Source: Capitella teleta (Eukaryota; Annelida; Polychaeta; Capitellidae). Taken from it: a stretch of DNA of 64,000 nucleotides. Below, piece by piece: positions 12,960-24,300 of this stretch (within the stretch, counting starts at the first letter, position 1; each line of letters starts with the position of its first letter). The DNA lies in assembly GCA_000328365.1 (NCBI GenBank), contig KB309137.1, positions 385,233-449,232 on the forward strand, given 5' to 3'. The translations under genes were made by a program, and so were the position numbers. The notes below the pieces were generated by a model, which was given only the letters and a program-made list of their open reading frames with translations, searched no databases and had not been told where the DNA came from.

Positions 12960-13165
12960 GGAGTTTTTGGTGTCTATAGGTTCATTTATTCACAATCTTG
13001 TCAGATCCGAAGCCTCAGCTCTCTCCCGTGAGGGGAATGTAGCTTCTGAGGCTTTGTTATTGTTCTTCTGAAAAATCAGTGACTTCCCTTGATATTATTA
13101 TATACTGTCTAGAAGGCTGCATAGGCAATCCATGTATCCATCGCCCACTGGTAAGATTCCCTGTG
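12960..13165. repeat. Inverted-repeat element family A, inverted copy
   Basis: The reverse complement of this stretch follows 10305-10500: the shared blocks are TCTTGTCAGATCCGAAG, TCAGTGACTTCCCTTGATAT and the terminal CACTGGTAAGATTCCCTGTG. Its right half (13104-13165) also matches 11829-11895. The shared end with the 11736-11895 MITE suggests one family with varied interiors. Confidence 0.55.
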
Positions 13166-13210
13166 CTTCCGCCCCTCGTCTCGGAGTCGGACCTCCATCA
13201 CCTCAACAGG

Positions 13211-13267
13211 CGGAACCTCAACAGAAATTACACCATTAGTAATGGTGTAATTTCTGTTGAGGTTCCG
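13211..13267. repeat. Perfect 57-bp palindrome
   Basis: Two 28-bp arms (13211-13238 and 13240-13267) are exact reverse complements around a single G. The arm starts CGGAACCTCAACAGAAATTA. Just upstream, CCTCAACAGG repeats part of the arm. Such a perfect palindrome would extrude as a cruciform or fold as a stem in RNA. No known element was recognised. Confidence 0.9.
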
Positions 13268-13340
13268 TTTTTCTATGCAGAAATTGAACCCACTGATCGA
13301 GCAGAAATATTTCAACCATATACGTACCTTAAGTTAATGT

Positions 13341-13547
13341 AGAACAGGAAATTTTTGCATCGCATGAAATTTTTGCTATATTCACGGTCACTATCAACCG
13401 CAAAAATTAGATGCCCGTGAATTGTTTTTAAGTGACCTTATACTATATATATATCACCTATGCTTGACCGTGAATAATTGGTGCCACAAATAAAGGCCTG
13501 AACTCTAAAACTGTGAAATTTGCAGTCCATGGAAATTTCCTGTTTTA
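13341..13547. mobile_element. Small MITE-like element
   Basis: Terminal inverted repeats AGAACAGGAAATTT (13341-13354) and AAATTTCCTGTTTTA (13533-13547) match at 13 of 14 places around about 180 bp of non-coding sequence. No clear target duplication was seen, so class and exact ends are uncertain. Confidence 0.45.
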
Positions 13548-13784
13548 GAGCGTTAAGCTTTGCTCACAGCTTTTCATCTCGTGTGTGCTACAATGGTCCT
13601 AGTGTTGATTAAATCTTCAGCTTCCTTAGGTTTCACCCCTGCAATCTCACGCTATTTTTTTTTACTTTTTTATAATCAATTTCAATGTTATGTATTGGGT
13701 GAATTATACACATGTTCTGCTCTCAACATTGGTTGACCTCCAAACAATCAATTGAATAATGAGCATGCTTTTGTCTTTTTTCAG

Positions 13785-13820
13785 TTGAATGCTGATAACT
13801 CCGCTTTGTGATTCTACGCC
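13785..13820 (+). other. STK40 5' untranslated exon end
   Basis: A pyrimidine-rich acceptor (TTTTTTCAG, ending at 13784) precedes the start codon by 36 nt, so the first exon is non-coding and lies further upstream, not located. An in-frame TGA at 13809-13811 shows the ATG at 13821 is the first possible start in this exon. Confidence 0.6.
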
Positions 13821-15601
13821 ATGGATGGCGACCCCTCCACCACCCCTCCCCGTCCAGCCCTGGAGGACAACCTGCTTGTCCCGCAGAGGCCCCCGAAAAG
13901 GCGCTTATGCACGGACGGCCTCACTGCTAGCATGGTGAAGAAGCGGGTCCGTGCCAAGAAGCAGAGAGACAGTTCTCCTCCGAGACGTCTGGTGCCTCTG
14001 CGAAGGGCAGGGCCCTACCTCATAGGTCTTGTTCACTGCTCTTGTTGTGCATGCAGTCTCACGCTCTCTTCTCTCAGGACCCACGCTCGGACATTCTCCC
14101 GTTCCAATTGTTGTTCAGTGTTTGGCTCGGAAGGAAGGCACTGATGATTTCTTCACATTGAAGGTGAATAGAAAAACTTTTAATTTGTACTTATACATCA
14201 TGGTCCTGTTAACTCATCAGCTTTGGAATGCAGTAGAACTTCTCTTGAAATAAATGTAACTGTCATCAATCCATAAATCACATTTGACTTTTATGCAGAT
14301 TTTAAGTTTGAAGCAAGACTTGAAGCAGGAGAGCCAAGAGGATCGCCAGGGGAAGATGTTGCTACATACAGAGTACTCCCTGCTCTCCCTTCTGCATGGT
14401 CTGGATGGAGTGGTTCACCACCATGGCCTCTTCAAGGTGCTCCATTGCTCTGCTTCCATAATCACTCTCTGATCATGCGATTGTTTGATGCAGGACGAGG
14501 GGCTGGAGGAGCATGTTCTCGGTCACGGTCAAACACAGTTCACGGGGCGTCTGAAGCCCCGACTCGTTCTGGTGCTGGATTGCTTGGTGGATCATGAGTT
14601 CAGTGCCCATTACAAGAACTTCATCAACCTACAGCATTACGTCATCAAAGAGAAGAAGCTCACAGAACGAGAGGCCATCATCATCTTCTTTGATATTGTG
14701 CGTGTTGTGGAGAGGCTGCACCAGGTGGGTTACATAATGCTTCAGAGATTTCTTGCAGCAAATTGTGTATCGTAGCGTAACATTGTGCATCGGGATTTAA
14801 AGTTGGGAAACATGGTGCTGAACAAACGCACGCGGCGTGTCACCATCACCAACTTCTGCCTGGGCAAACATCTCATCTCAGAGAATGACCTCTTGACCAA
14901 CCAGAGGGGCAGTCCCGCGTACATCAGCCCTGATGTTCTCAGTGATCGGCCGTACCTTGGAAAGCCGAGTGATATGTGGGCGATGGGTGTGGTGCTCTAC
15001 ACCATGCTCTATGGCAGGTTCCCTTTCTATGATAGCGCACCTCATGAACTCTTCCGCAAGATCAAATCAGCTGATTATGCGCTGCCAAAGTAGGTCACTG
15101 ACCTCATTTTGTATGACCATTCATGCCTCTTTGCAGGGATGGACGTGTCTCTGACGACACAAGTAATCTCATTCGGAGACTCCTCGTCCTGGATCCTGCG
15201 AAACGCATGACAGCATCACAAGTCCTTGACAACCTCAGGAGTTTCATTGCAACATGGTAAGGAGTGGCTCTAATTTTATGATCAAACATTTGTTAATTGT
15301 TCATCTTTCACTCAGGCAGTCAATGACCTTTTTAGGAACTCCCAGCCAAGTGGTTCCTGAAATTGACAATGATAAAACTGAAGATACCAAAGCCAGCAGT
15401 TTCAAACCGGTTGGAACCAGTGACCTCGAGAACATTCTCCGTTTGCAAAGCGACGGTGGCGAGATCATGCCTGTGGCTGTCAAAATGTCAAGCATACCAG
15501 CACGGGCGCCGGGTGTGGCCCCCAGGATTCGCAATCTGAATCGTGACGCACAGCCTCTAAGGCCTCAAGAAGTCATGCAACTGCGACACCTCCTTCAGTG
15601 A
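13821..15601 (+). CDS. STK40: Serine/threonine-kinase-like protein 40 (pseudokinase)
   Basis: Seven exons join in phase: 13821-14025, 14078-14163, 14299-14436, 14494-14724, 14776-15089, 15137-15256 and 15316-15601. The protein has 459 residues (human 435). Hallmarks are SPVPIVVQCLARKEGTDDFF, the QGKMLLHTEYSLLSLLH block, HRDLKLGNMVLN (about 225-236), ITNFCLGKHL, RGSPAYISPDVL and KPSDMWAMGVVLYTMLYG. The DFG motif is replaced by TNF (245-247) exactly as in vertebrate STK40, so metal binding is probably lost and the protein is likely a scaffold. Vertebrate STK40 binds the COP1 ubiquitin ligase. The C-terminus ends in a conserved DAQP stretch. The loop before RLKPRLVLVLDCL is shorter than in human. 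Introns are 47-135 bp. Confidence 0.95.
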
Positions 15602-15785
15602 TCACGCACAGACAGTTGCCTCGCACTCGTTTCTGAGTTGGTCCTCTCAATTTGTGTCTTTCCGATATTTGTTCTTATCTTGCAGATTGATAGTAATACA
15701 TTTATATCAGGGATAATTTGATCATTATTGATCATCATGATGAATTGATTTCTTTATTATTGATTTTTATGCAGTATATTTCAAT

Positions 15786-16855
15786 TAGGGATGGGCTCAA
15801 TGCAACCAATATCGATCGATACTTTTAAAAAGGACCTCTGTTCATTTTGGAACCTTTTTAGAACAATTCTATGGCCTTTTGTGAGTAACAAGAGACAAAT
15901 TTTGAACAATTTGGTCATCTATGAATAATATTCCACACAAATCAAAATAAGAATTTCTTACTCAGGCAGAATAGTTTGAAATGAGATGAATGTGATATTT
16001 CTTTCGTGAGAACTGCTGAAAGATCTGCTCACTCGACGGCTCCCATTATTAACAATAGGAGAGTTACTTTTATGACATGACGAGGGTTTGAAATCGAACG
16101 CGAGAAGAAAGCAAGATTTTAAACCTCTCAAATTCGATGCATCAAGGAATTAGCCCACAACAAGTGTATTGTCTGAAAATATGTCAGTCAAATAGCGTAT
16201 TTGTCTTTTGGGATGCATTCTCTATCATCCGTTACTAGGTCAAAACAATCAGAGGTCCTCTTTAATTTTCGAGCGATATCTATAATTTACTTTGAAATCG
16301 TGAGCGAACGTTGCATGTGATATCGATCTAATTCTCAGCTTCATATTGTAAACAAATCTAATACATTGAATAAATTGGTTACAATACAGGCCGATATAGG
16401 AAATTGTGCTACAATCTGTTGACCCAATTTGTACATTTCACTTGAAGGCCTTCGAGCTCTCGCTGAGGTTATGCTTCACTGTACACCAAAATTAATACCA
16501 AATGAATCTTTGAGACTGCCTTTTTTTTGTAATCCCATTCTGAAACATGCGTTTATGATGCAATTTCTATACACATGCTTCTATAGAAGTTAAATTCGCA
16601 TGTTATGTTGATTGCATTGGTGGTTTTTTTTTTTTTATCGCTCGCTCCTTTGGGTTTTCAGTTTTCACAGCTTGCCTTCTCCATTGAGTTGGTATCAAAG
16701 CATCCAATTTTCACTTGGTACCCATGCGATTGCAGATATTCTCTGAGCTGGCCAATTGGGCTTAGTCAGTTACCATGGCTACCGATATCAATATATCGCT
16801 TGATGTTTTCAAGGCGATATCTCGAGCGACTGTTGCCTTGTCGAGCCCATCTCTA
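15786..16855. mobile_element. Non-autonomous hAT transposon
   Basis: Termini TAGGGATGGGCTC (15786-15798) and GAGCCCATCTCTA (16843-16855) are inverted repeats with one mismatch and have the hAT look. They are flanked by 8-bp duplications ATTTCAAT (15778-15785) and ATTGCAAT (16856-16863), seven of eight equal; 8 bp is the hAT signature. The 1070-bp body encodes no transposase. It sits 185 bp after the STK40 stop and may lie in its 3' untranslated region. Confidence 0.8.
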
Positions 16856-16985
16856 ATTGCAATGCTCATTCACATCCATTGTTAGTCTTTCGTCTTCTCA
16901 CCAAAACCATTTATGAAATATCACCAATGGGTAGGGATTTGTTATTAACTACTAAAGTAATTTAACCATTTGATTTTATTGTATC

Positions 16986-16991
16986 AATAAA
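16986..16991 (+). terminator. Possible STK40 poly(A) signal
   Basis: AATAAA lies beyond the hAT insertion. Another AATAAA at 16369-16374 lies inside the insertion. No AATAAA is present between the stop codon and the insertion, so the transposon may have displaced or supplied the 3' end. Confidence 0.3.
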
Positions 16992-17177
16992 ATTATGCAT
17001 GTTATCAATGTGACTTCATTTGCTTGTACAACTGGTTCACCCAAAGATTATTGAACCATTTGAATGATTTCTGAGTTGATTCCTTGATGCTGATGAGGAA
17101 TCTCTATTTCATGATGGTCTGCCTCTCACATCATTGCGCTTGTGTCCAATTACTGTGTTGTAATGTTATTGTATGCT

Positions 17178-17236
17178 GTTTGGCTCAGCGGTTGACAGGT
17201 TGAGTCTTGGTAAGGGGTTCGATTCCCCTGGGTGAC
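17178..17236 (+). repeat. tRNA-like repeat, copy 3
   Basis: Shortened copy: GTTTGGCTCAGCGG followed by TAAGGGGTTCGATTCCCCTG and GGTGAC. It lacks much of the middle part present in copies 1 and 2, so it cannot fold as a tRNA. Confidence 0.5.
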
Positions 17237-17954
17237 TTACATATCACAACACAGTCTCTTAGGTTGGGACTTTGAATGGGGAACTTACAGCAAATAAAAT
17301 GAATATTTGTGATTTATGGGCAGAACTTTGAGCACTTTAGTGGGTACCTGTATTGCGCCATGTGAATAGAGTTTTTATCCATTATCATTTTTATTACTGG
17401 GAAGAACTTGACGCAAGTTCATGTATTCTTGGAAGGAGATTTGTTCTATTTTACGAATTTTCTTCCATTTCACATCCAAAATAAGTTCACATTTGGATGC
17501 ATACACTCAACTTTGTGTCAGTTCTATTCTGGTTGAATATATATTTTTTCCCAACTGTTTTTGGAAGTTTCTGTCAATCTTATGTAACTTGGCTAATATT
17601 AATTATATATTTCACGCAAAGACACGTACAGGGAAAATGAACGAACAAAGAAGAACAAAACGATAATAGTAATTAATGGTAAATATAAATACATACAAAA
17701 ATCATAATGGGAAACCAGGATGTGAGAGGACCTGTGCTAAACTAGAAGAAAAAAAATATAATAATCAAAATAGAATACATTTAAGCATTAATAATGATTA
17801 CTGCTCCGCAGATGAATATAATTCAGAGGGTCAGGTCAAAACGTTAGAGTCGTCTAATAATAACAGGACACATCATCACGCGCATTTTGCAGACGACAAA
17901 GTCTGTTATGATGTTATTTCTATGCCGACTTCCATCAGAGATCTCATCCCAATT

Positions 17955-17967
17955 ATCATAACGCACA
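17955..17967 (+). repeat. Single ATCATAACGCAC motif copy
   Basis: The 9-base core is exact and three more bases match the consensus. It lies about 360 bp before the EVA1C start, next to the promoter-like sites. Confidence 0.6.
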
Positions 17968-18001
17968 TAAAAGCCCAAACAAACGCACGTGAAATTGTGA
18001 G

Positions 18002-18035
18002 TGACGTCACAGTAAGACCACGCCCACCTGCCAAT
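18002..18035 (+). promoter_or_regulatory. EVA1C promoter-like cluster
   Basis: A perfect CRE (TGACGTCA, 18002-18009), a GC/CACCC-type box (CCACGCCCACC, about 18018-18028) and a CCAAT box (18031-18035) lie about 290-320 bp before the EVA1C start codon. The sites are seen in sequence; their use is inferred. Confidence 0.45.
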
Positions 18036-18322
18036 CAGCTCTCAGCATTTTGAGCCCCCCACGAAGCCATGCTCCACAGCAAGCGAGCTTACACAGCTTG
18101 ATGGAAAACGCTGAGTCGCACTCCGTAATCACCAAACTAGCCTGCAACTCTTGTGGGAGTGTGACAGGATGTCATCCCCGGTCTGTCGTCGTCATGGATT
18201 CCCAGTGGATTACAGGCCGCAGTGAAGCCACTGATCTCGGTGCTTTCCCGGGGACACGCTCTCATGTCACTCAGGATGCGTCGAATGTAAGGCGACCGCC
18301 GCCGCCGCCGTAGAAGGGCAAA

Positions 18323-21300
18323 ATGAACTTGTGTTTTAGACGACTGGCGAGGAATACCTGTGTTCCGCTCTGTGTCCTCCTTATTCTCGTTCTGGATACC
18401 ATCTGCATCCAAGCGACTGTTCTGGCTGAATCCAGCGCAGGTGAGCATGGGATCCTTGCAATGTAATTGTACAATTAAGTTATTAACCATTGATTGTGTA
18501 GTCTTTATGTGAGACATTCAATCTTTAAAACTCCCCTTTAATTCATTTGTACAAGGTCCATTTCTGTTATTGAAGTTGGACTTTTTCGACATCGAATTTG
18601 CTTCGTGGTACACGGCCTTACGTAATGGGGTTTTGGTCAGATTACAGGGCCCTATACACAGGTCATAAATATACACTGTATATGCGACCCTCATCTCATC
18701 AAACGCTCCGTGCCTGGATTAGCGGCAGACTCTGGCTCCAGGGGGTCGACGCTATAATCCCCGCTTCTTCGACGGAATCGACAACTGTCTGTCTGCTCGA
18801 TTTTGCTTGTGTAAGTGGGAGATGGACATTTGAGAGATGTGTACAATCATTAACACGACATGAAGACGACACTCGATTCAATATGCTAGTTCGTTTTTAT
18901 TATTAGTTTGAAGAAGCAGCCTTTGGCGTTTTATGTCAATGTCATTTAATGTTTTGTGAGTGCATAGAAAGCGTTACGGGATATTTAGATGACATATTCT
19001 TCAGCTTGGTCCTTCAATAAAACTCAATTCTCATCGTTGGCTCTTTGACTTCAAGTCGATTGAATGTCGTTTACAATGGCTGCTTTGTGCCTATTTCACG
19101 ACGCTTCTTGGATGAAATCGGGTCCTTTTGACCAGTGTTCAAACAGCAGTCACGTCCAGCTGTGTTCAAATTTAACTGACCTAATCATCAACTTGTCTCC
19201 ACTTAAGTCAAGCATCGCCGATTGCGTTCATTTTTACGCCTCATTATTCCACACGATTCACTCTCTTGCAGTTCGCCTCCGCGTTACGACTCAAACAAAA
19301 GGTGCTGCGAACCAAATGCACACGTAAGGGAAAAATACCACTCTTGAAATTTCAGATGCATAAAATAAAAGAGCATTATTATTCGACGAAGAAAAAAAAA
19401 ATCGAACCATTTGCTGAGAGCTTACAGCGTCTTTTGAGGCGAGTTTTCATGTTGAACGCTTCTCTCTTTTTCTCCTCACAACGAATGGCGGTGGAAAAAA
19501 AACAACACATATATATAATTAAATATTATCTTTACAAGTGAAGTGTGCCACTGAAGAGAAGTATGATCTCCAGAGTTGAATTAATATTGCTGATTGCATA
19601 GTGTGAATGAGCCGTACTAATTAGCTGCTGTTGAGAGCAGGAGGTCGGGAACCTCCTCTGCAGAACAATGCCGCTCTACGTTCTCTCATCTGATCTCGTG
19701 TTCACTCGCTTTGATCTCGTTTTTCACCTGCATTCCGTCACGAAAGAGATTGTACGACGCCTCTTCTGACTGACAGACACAGAGGAGGGGCATGAGGGGA
19801 GGGGTGAGGGTTGCTTCCAATTCATGTATTGGGGAGAATGCTACTCACCCTCCTCGTTCAGGGGCGCGACCCTCGACGTGGCGTGCTTCCTCTTGGCTTT
19901 TGTCTTTTCAGCGAGCATCATGTTCGCTCGCGTGTTTCGCTTCTGTTTAACAATCTTCAAAGACAAAATTCACTTGTCAATATTTGCCTGAATGCATTTC
20001 AAAGAAGCGCGAAATAGAAACCTTGACCCTCCGTGACCTCTTAAGTAGGTCAACTTATATTCAATGCATCATAAATAGCGATATTATTGTGAGATAATTG
20101 TCGCATTTTGCGCTGAAAATAGTCGCTTGCCTCGCGGCATCCGTCACTCTGTCTTCGGCGAGCGACTTCCGCTTGAGACGAATGTGCTTCAATTTACTCG
20201 AAATAATGAAAGATATTCTTTGTATTTCACCTTTCTCTCATCTGATTTAAATATGTTTGTACAATATGAAGAAATTGCCTGATACGATCAGAATTAGGTC
20301 ATTGATCTCCAACGTAAACAAGGAACGCGAAGTGACACGTGCGTGTAAGAACATGTCATTTTCAATGGACGCGTATCTTGTATGCAAATAAAAGTTGCGC
20401 ATTATTACTTAGACTTGGTTAATGCTCTATTACATTAATTCGTGGGCAGGATGTCATCTGAATACATGTATTCTAATATGCATGGATGCAACGTGTATGT
20501 GATCAACAACCGAATGAAGCAGTCTGTAATTTCGATTTCGTCCAGACATGCGTCTCTTTCTGCTTCGCTGAAATGAACAGTCTCTGAGTCCTCAGAGTCC
20601 GGTTCCGTCGTCGTGTTCAGTTCATCCAAATGAGCTCCATTCGGAAGTGAATCCTCGCAAGTGACCATTGGTCATCCGGCTGTCCATTTCGCTATGAATG
20701 GCTCAAGTTTCACTTCGAGATCTGTGCTTTATCTTCGTTTGACTAAAAGACTGAATTGAGGCACATTGCTCCGTCGCAAAAGGCCTTCCAATTTAATGCG
20801 AGCGAGTTGGCTTTTCCCGATTTTTAAGAACTCGAGAGTTCCCTCTAAGTTCCCCTGTGGCGACGCATGAGGCGGGGGAGTGAGAGGTGATTAGTGAGGT
20901 CCCCTTTCATGTTCAAGTCTTCAGGGTTTCCTCTGTCAAAGTCAAGGTCGATGACAGTATGACGCAATCGTCTGGTTGATCCTTCTCTTGTTAGGTGTCC
21001 TCAAACATATCGAGTACTTTCCTTGTTGAGCCTCTGGCCAAACAAGGATTACAATTATAAGGACTGCGAACGGAGTCCGTTGTGGGGGGGGGGGGGTCGC
21101 TGCCCAACAGGTTGCGTCGTTCACGGTGGTCATCTGAGTGGTCAATCGCCCTATAAGAAGCTGGTACGGGGTTCCGTAATCTGCACTTCAAAGCAGCACG
21201 GGTGTGTGGCTTGATTTGTGTAATTATGTAATTTAGTATTACATGCAATATTGTTATGTGGTAAGTTATTAACGGCAATTGAATTACCAGGAGACATGCA

Positions 21301-24300
21301 TGTCCAATGTTGCAATCGACATTGTTGGCGATGAAAAATGTGCTCGCAATGCGTGGACATCTGGACGAGGACTGCTCTGGTCAAGTGATCGTCAGCGGTC
21401 ATTCTCTGCATTCCTCTGCGTTTGTCATTGATTAATGGTCGGGAATAACGAGGATTGTTATTAATTATATCTCGGTCGCAAAGCAGGTCGAGTGCTGTTC
21501 GCAGCTGCGGCCTGATTTGGTGCGTTATGACGACAATCTGCACGGCGCATTCATTAACCTGGAAAGCTGAACGTACGAGTTACGTCACCCGTTGTACGAG
21601 GGGTGTTTGAAGGAGGAGCACCTGTCTGCGGTGCGTGCGTTGGAGCGGATTAGTAATCGTTATGTAATCCTTTCTGTTGATGACATTGACAGAACAGGAA
21701 AGATGCCGGCCCAGCGGGGAGGGGGTGCTTCTTTGTTCGGTCCTTGTTATGCGTGGCACGATGAAGGATCTCGCTGTTGCGGGCGGCTTCTTAGCGTTGC
21801 TTGTTTGCAGTACGGATTTTGTCCATCTCAGCATGCAGTCGATCAATCTCGTCTTGGAGCACCTATTCTGCGCACTCAGTCAACGCATTCAAATGCGATT
21901 ACGACGCTACGATGACGACACCTCATTTGAGTGCCACTCAAACACAACATCCTCTCATTTATACACTTATGCTAAAGTTTTATGATATTTTCAATGGCTC
22001 AGATGTCATGTGACTGCACAGCATTATGACATTGAATGCGTCTGATCCATTAGGCCGATTATAGAGGAACGATTGGGTGTAATGTTCTCTGCTTATGCTG
22101 CCCCAGGGGTAGATGTATCATTCTTTCTCCGCGGGGAATCTTAGGATTACACTCACTTGTGGTTCACTTCATGTGAACGACCATAGAGATCGAATCGGAG
22201 CAATTAGCAGACAAAAACGCGTTTTTTTTGTGTCTTTACAAACCTCGGGGTGAAGTATTGAGATTTAATTTTGAAATCCGAGAACGATGAGCACACAGAT
22301 TGAAACGCTACCCCAGGTCATCTTGCATTTTGCTCTGACGGGAGCTGCAAAGGTCACAGCACCCGTTCGGGGCACCGGATAGCTCGGTGGGTTAAACCGC
22401 TGACTACAATCCAATGCCGACCGTGGGGGTCGAGGTCCCGGGTTCGAGACCCGATCTGGCCACGGGCGTTATGATTGTGAATTACAATTGTAATTCTTCG
22501 GTGACTCTGCAGTGCTGCCCAACTGCATAACAAGGCGGGGCGCTGTGTACTACTGTCTATGGTTGTATGCAGGATAAAGAACCCTTGGGATTTATCGATA
22601 AGAGTAGGGGGAAACCCCGGTCCCAGGCCTTCTGTTCTGGCGCCCGTATCATCCGATCGGATTGGGTGGAGCCGTAAAACCCCATCACTCACTCACTCTC
22701 ACAGCACTCGTGTCACACACGCCTTTTAGGCTTTTACCCAGGTTCACTATCTTCCACTGCGGGCCAAAATTAGCGATGCTTTCTCTCTTGGGTTACTGAG
22801 CAAAATGAAATGCGTGCTGAATATGTGTTGATTCCAATGCATCCATACGCAGCCCCTGAGCTATATTGCCACCGTACATGTCAGCCATTCACTGTTCCAG
22901 TGATTAGCATAACCAGTGGCATGGCTGCAGGCCGCGAGGTGTTCATTTCATACGCTCAGAGGGCATGCAGCAGCAGCGTGCGTTCACGCACCGGCACCTG
23001 CACGTGCTCTGGTGACATAATATGGCACGTTGCATTTACGCTTCAATGCGCAGGCGCAACAGGCAAACAGTGACGGGCCGGGCCCTTGGTCGTCGTTCGA
23101 TCTGCAAACGGCTGTGTGTGAAAATTCATTAGACGCTGACACCTTCCATTATCGCACCCTATGACCCCTAATGATGGACACCTCAAGGCATCTTGACGAC
23201 GTTCACACCCCTAATTGTAGGGTGTAGGATGCAGCGTCTCATCGGCTATTGCACCCTCTGCTCGCCTGGCTGCACTCGACGAACTTTGACCTCTTGTGGG
23301 GTTGAACTTTCAGTCGCAACTACTACACTGCAGTAATACATACGGTTAACAAAATCTAAGGAATGTATTTTAATTTTTCGATGTTTGAATCAATCGTGAG
23401 TATTTATCTGTTTGGGTCGTGATTAGGAATGGTTATTAATTACATTTCAGTCTGCATAGAACAGTCAGTCTGTTTCTCATAATCAACAGAAAATCCCATG
23501 TAAGCGATCTGCATTATAAGCGATATCCGTTGTAAGCGATGTCCGTTGTAAGCGATCTACGATCTACAAAAGTTGTTTTGCTTCGCAGATCATTGGCTGT
23601 TGACTTCCACGCGTGTCGGATGTAATTTATTCGATGTTAAAGAAGAAAAAATGTTAAGTTAAAAAATGATAAACACATCATGGAAACACTTGACATTCAT
23701 CGGATGGAATTCTCGGTCAATTTCCTTCTCAATTTCCTTCTCTTCGAATCTCTAGCTTCTCTTCGATGGCGGCTAACTTCACCTCTTGGGCTGTTTACGG
23801 TTAGTAAGCAAATCATGCAGCGTCGTCTCAAAGAGCCAACAATTGCATTCGTGTTTACGTGTGTGTGTCGCAGCAGGGTGGGTGCGACAAATAATCGCAA
23901 ATTAGCATGGTTGAGAAATTAGAATTCTGAGGGTACGGTATACACGGACCACCAGCACACGTGTACTGTACACACATAAATGATTAAATATACAATGGTA
24001 CGTTTAGTTAAAAGGCGAATTTTGCAGTCATTGGTGGAGGCTTTGTTCTCGTTTACTTAGTGGTGCCTGGGTGGGATCTATGGTCACGTGATCTCACTTG
24101 TATCTTTTTTTGTTTGGCATTTATAGTCGTATTCATGGCTTATTTAGACAATCGGTGTTTTATGTCGCTTTGTTTATTAAGTGCACTTTTGATACCGTTC
24201 TGTGTTCTGCCTCTATGCAAAGTATAGTTGAAAGTACAAACGCAGAATTCGCGTGCTGCCTCTATTTGATCACTGCTTCCTGGGTCAAGCGCTCTCTACC

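Noticed and set aside
17676-18053. 125-codon frame just before EVA1C
   Set aside because: It overlaps the promoter-like CRE/CCAAT cluster and shows no known motif.
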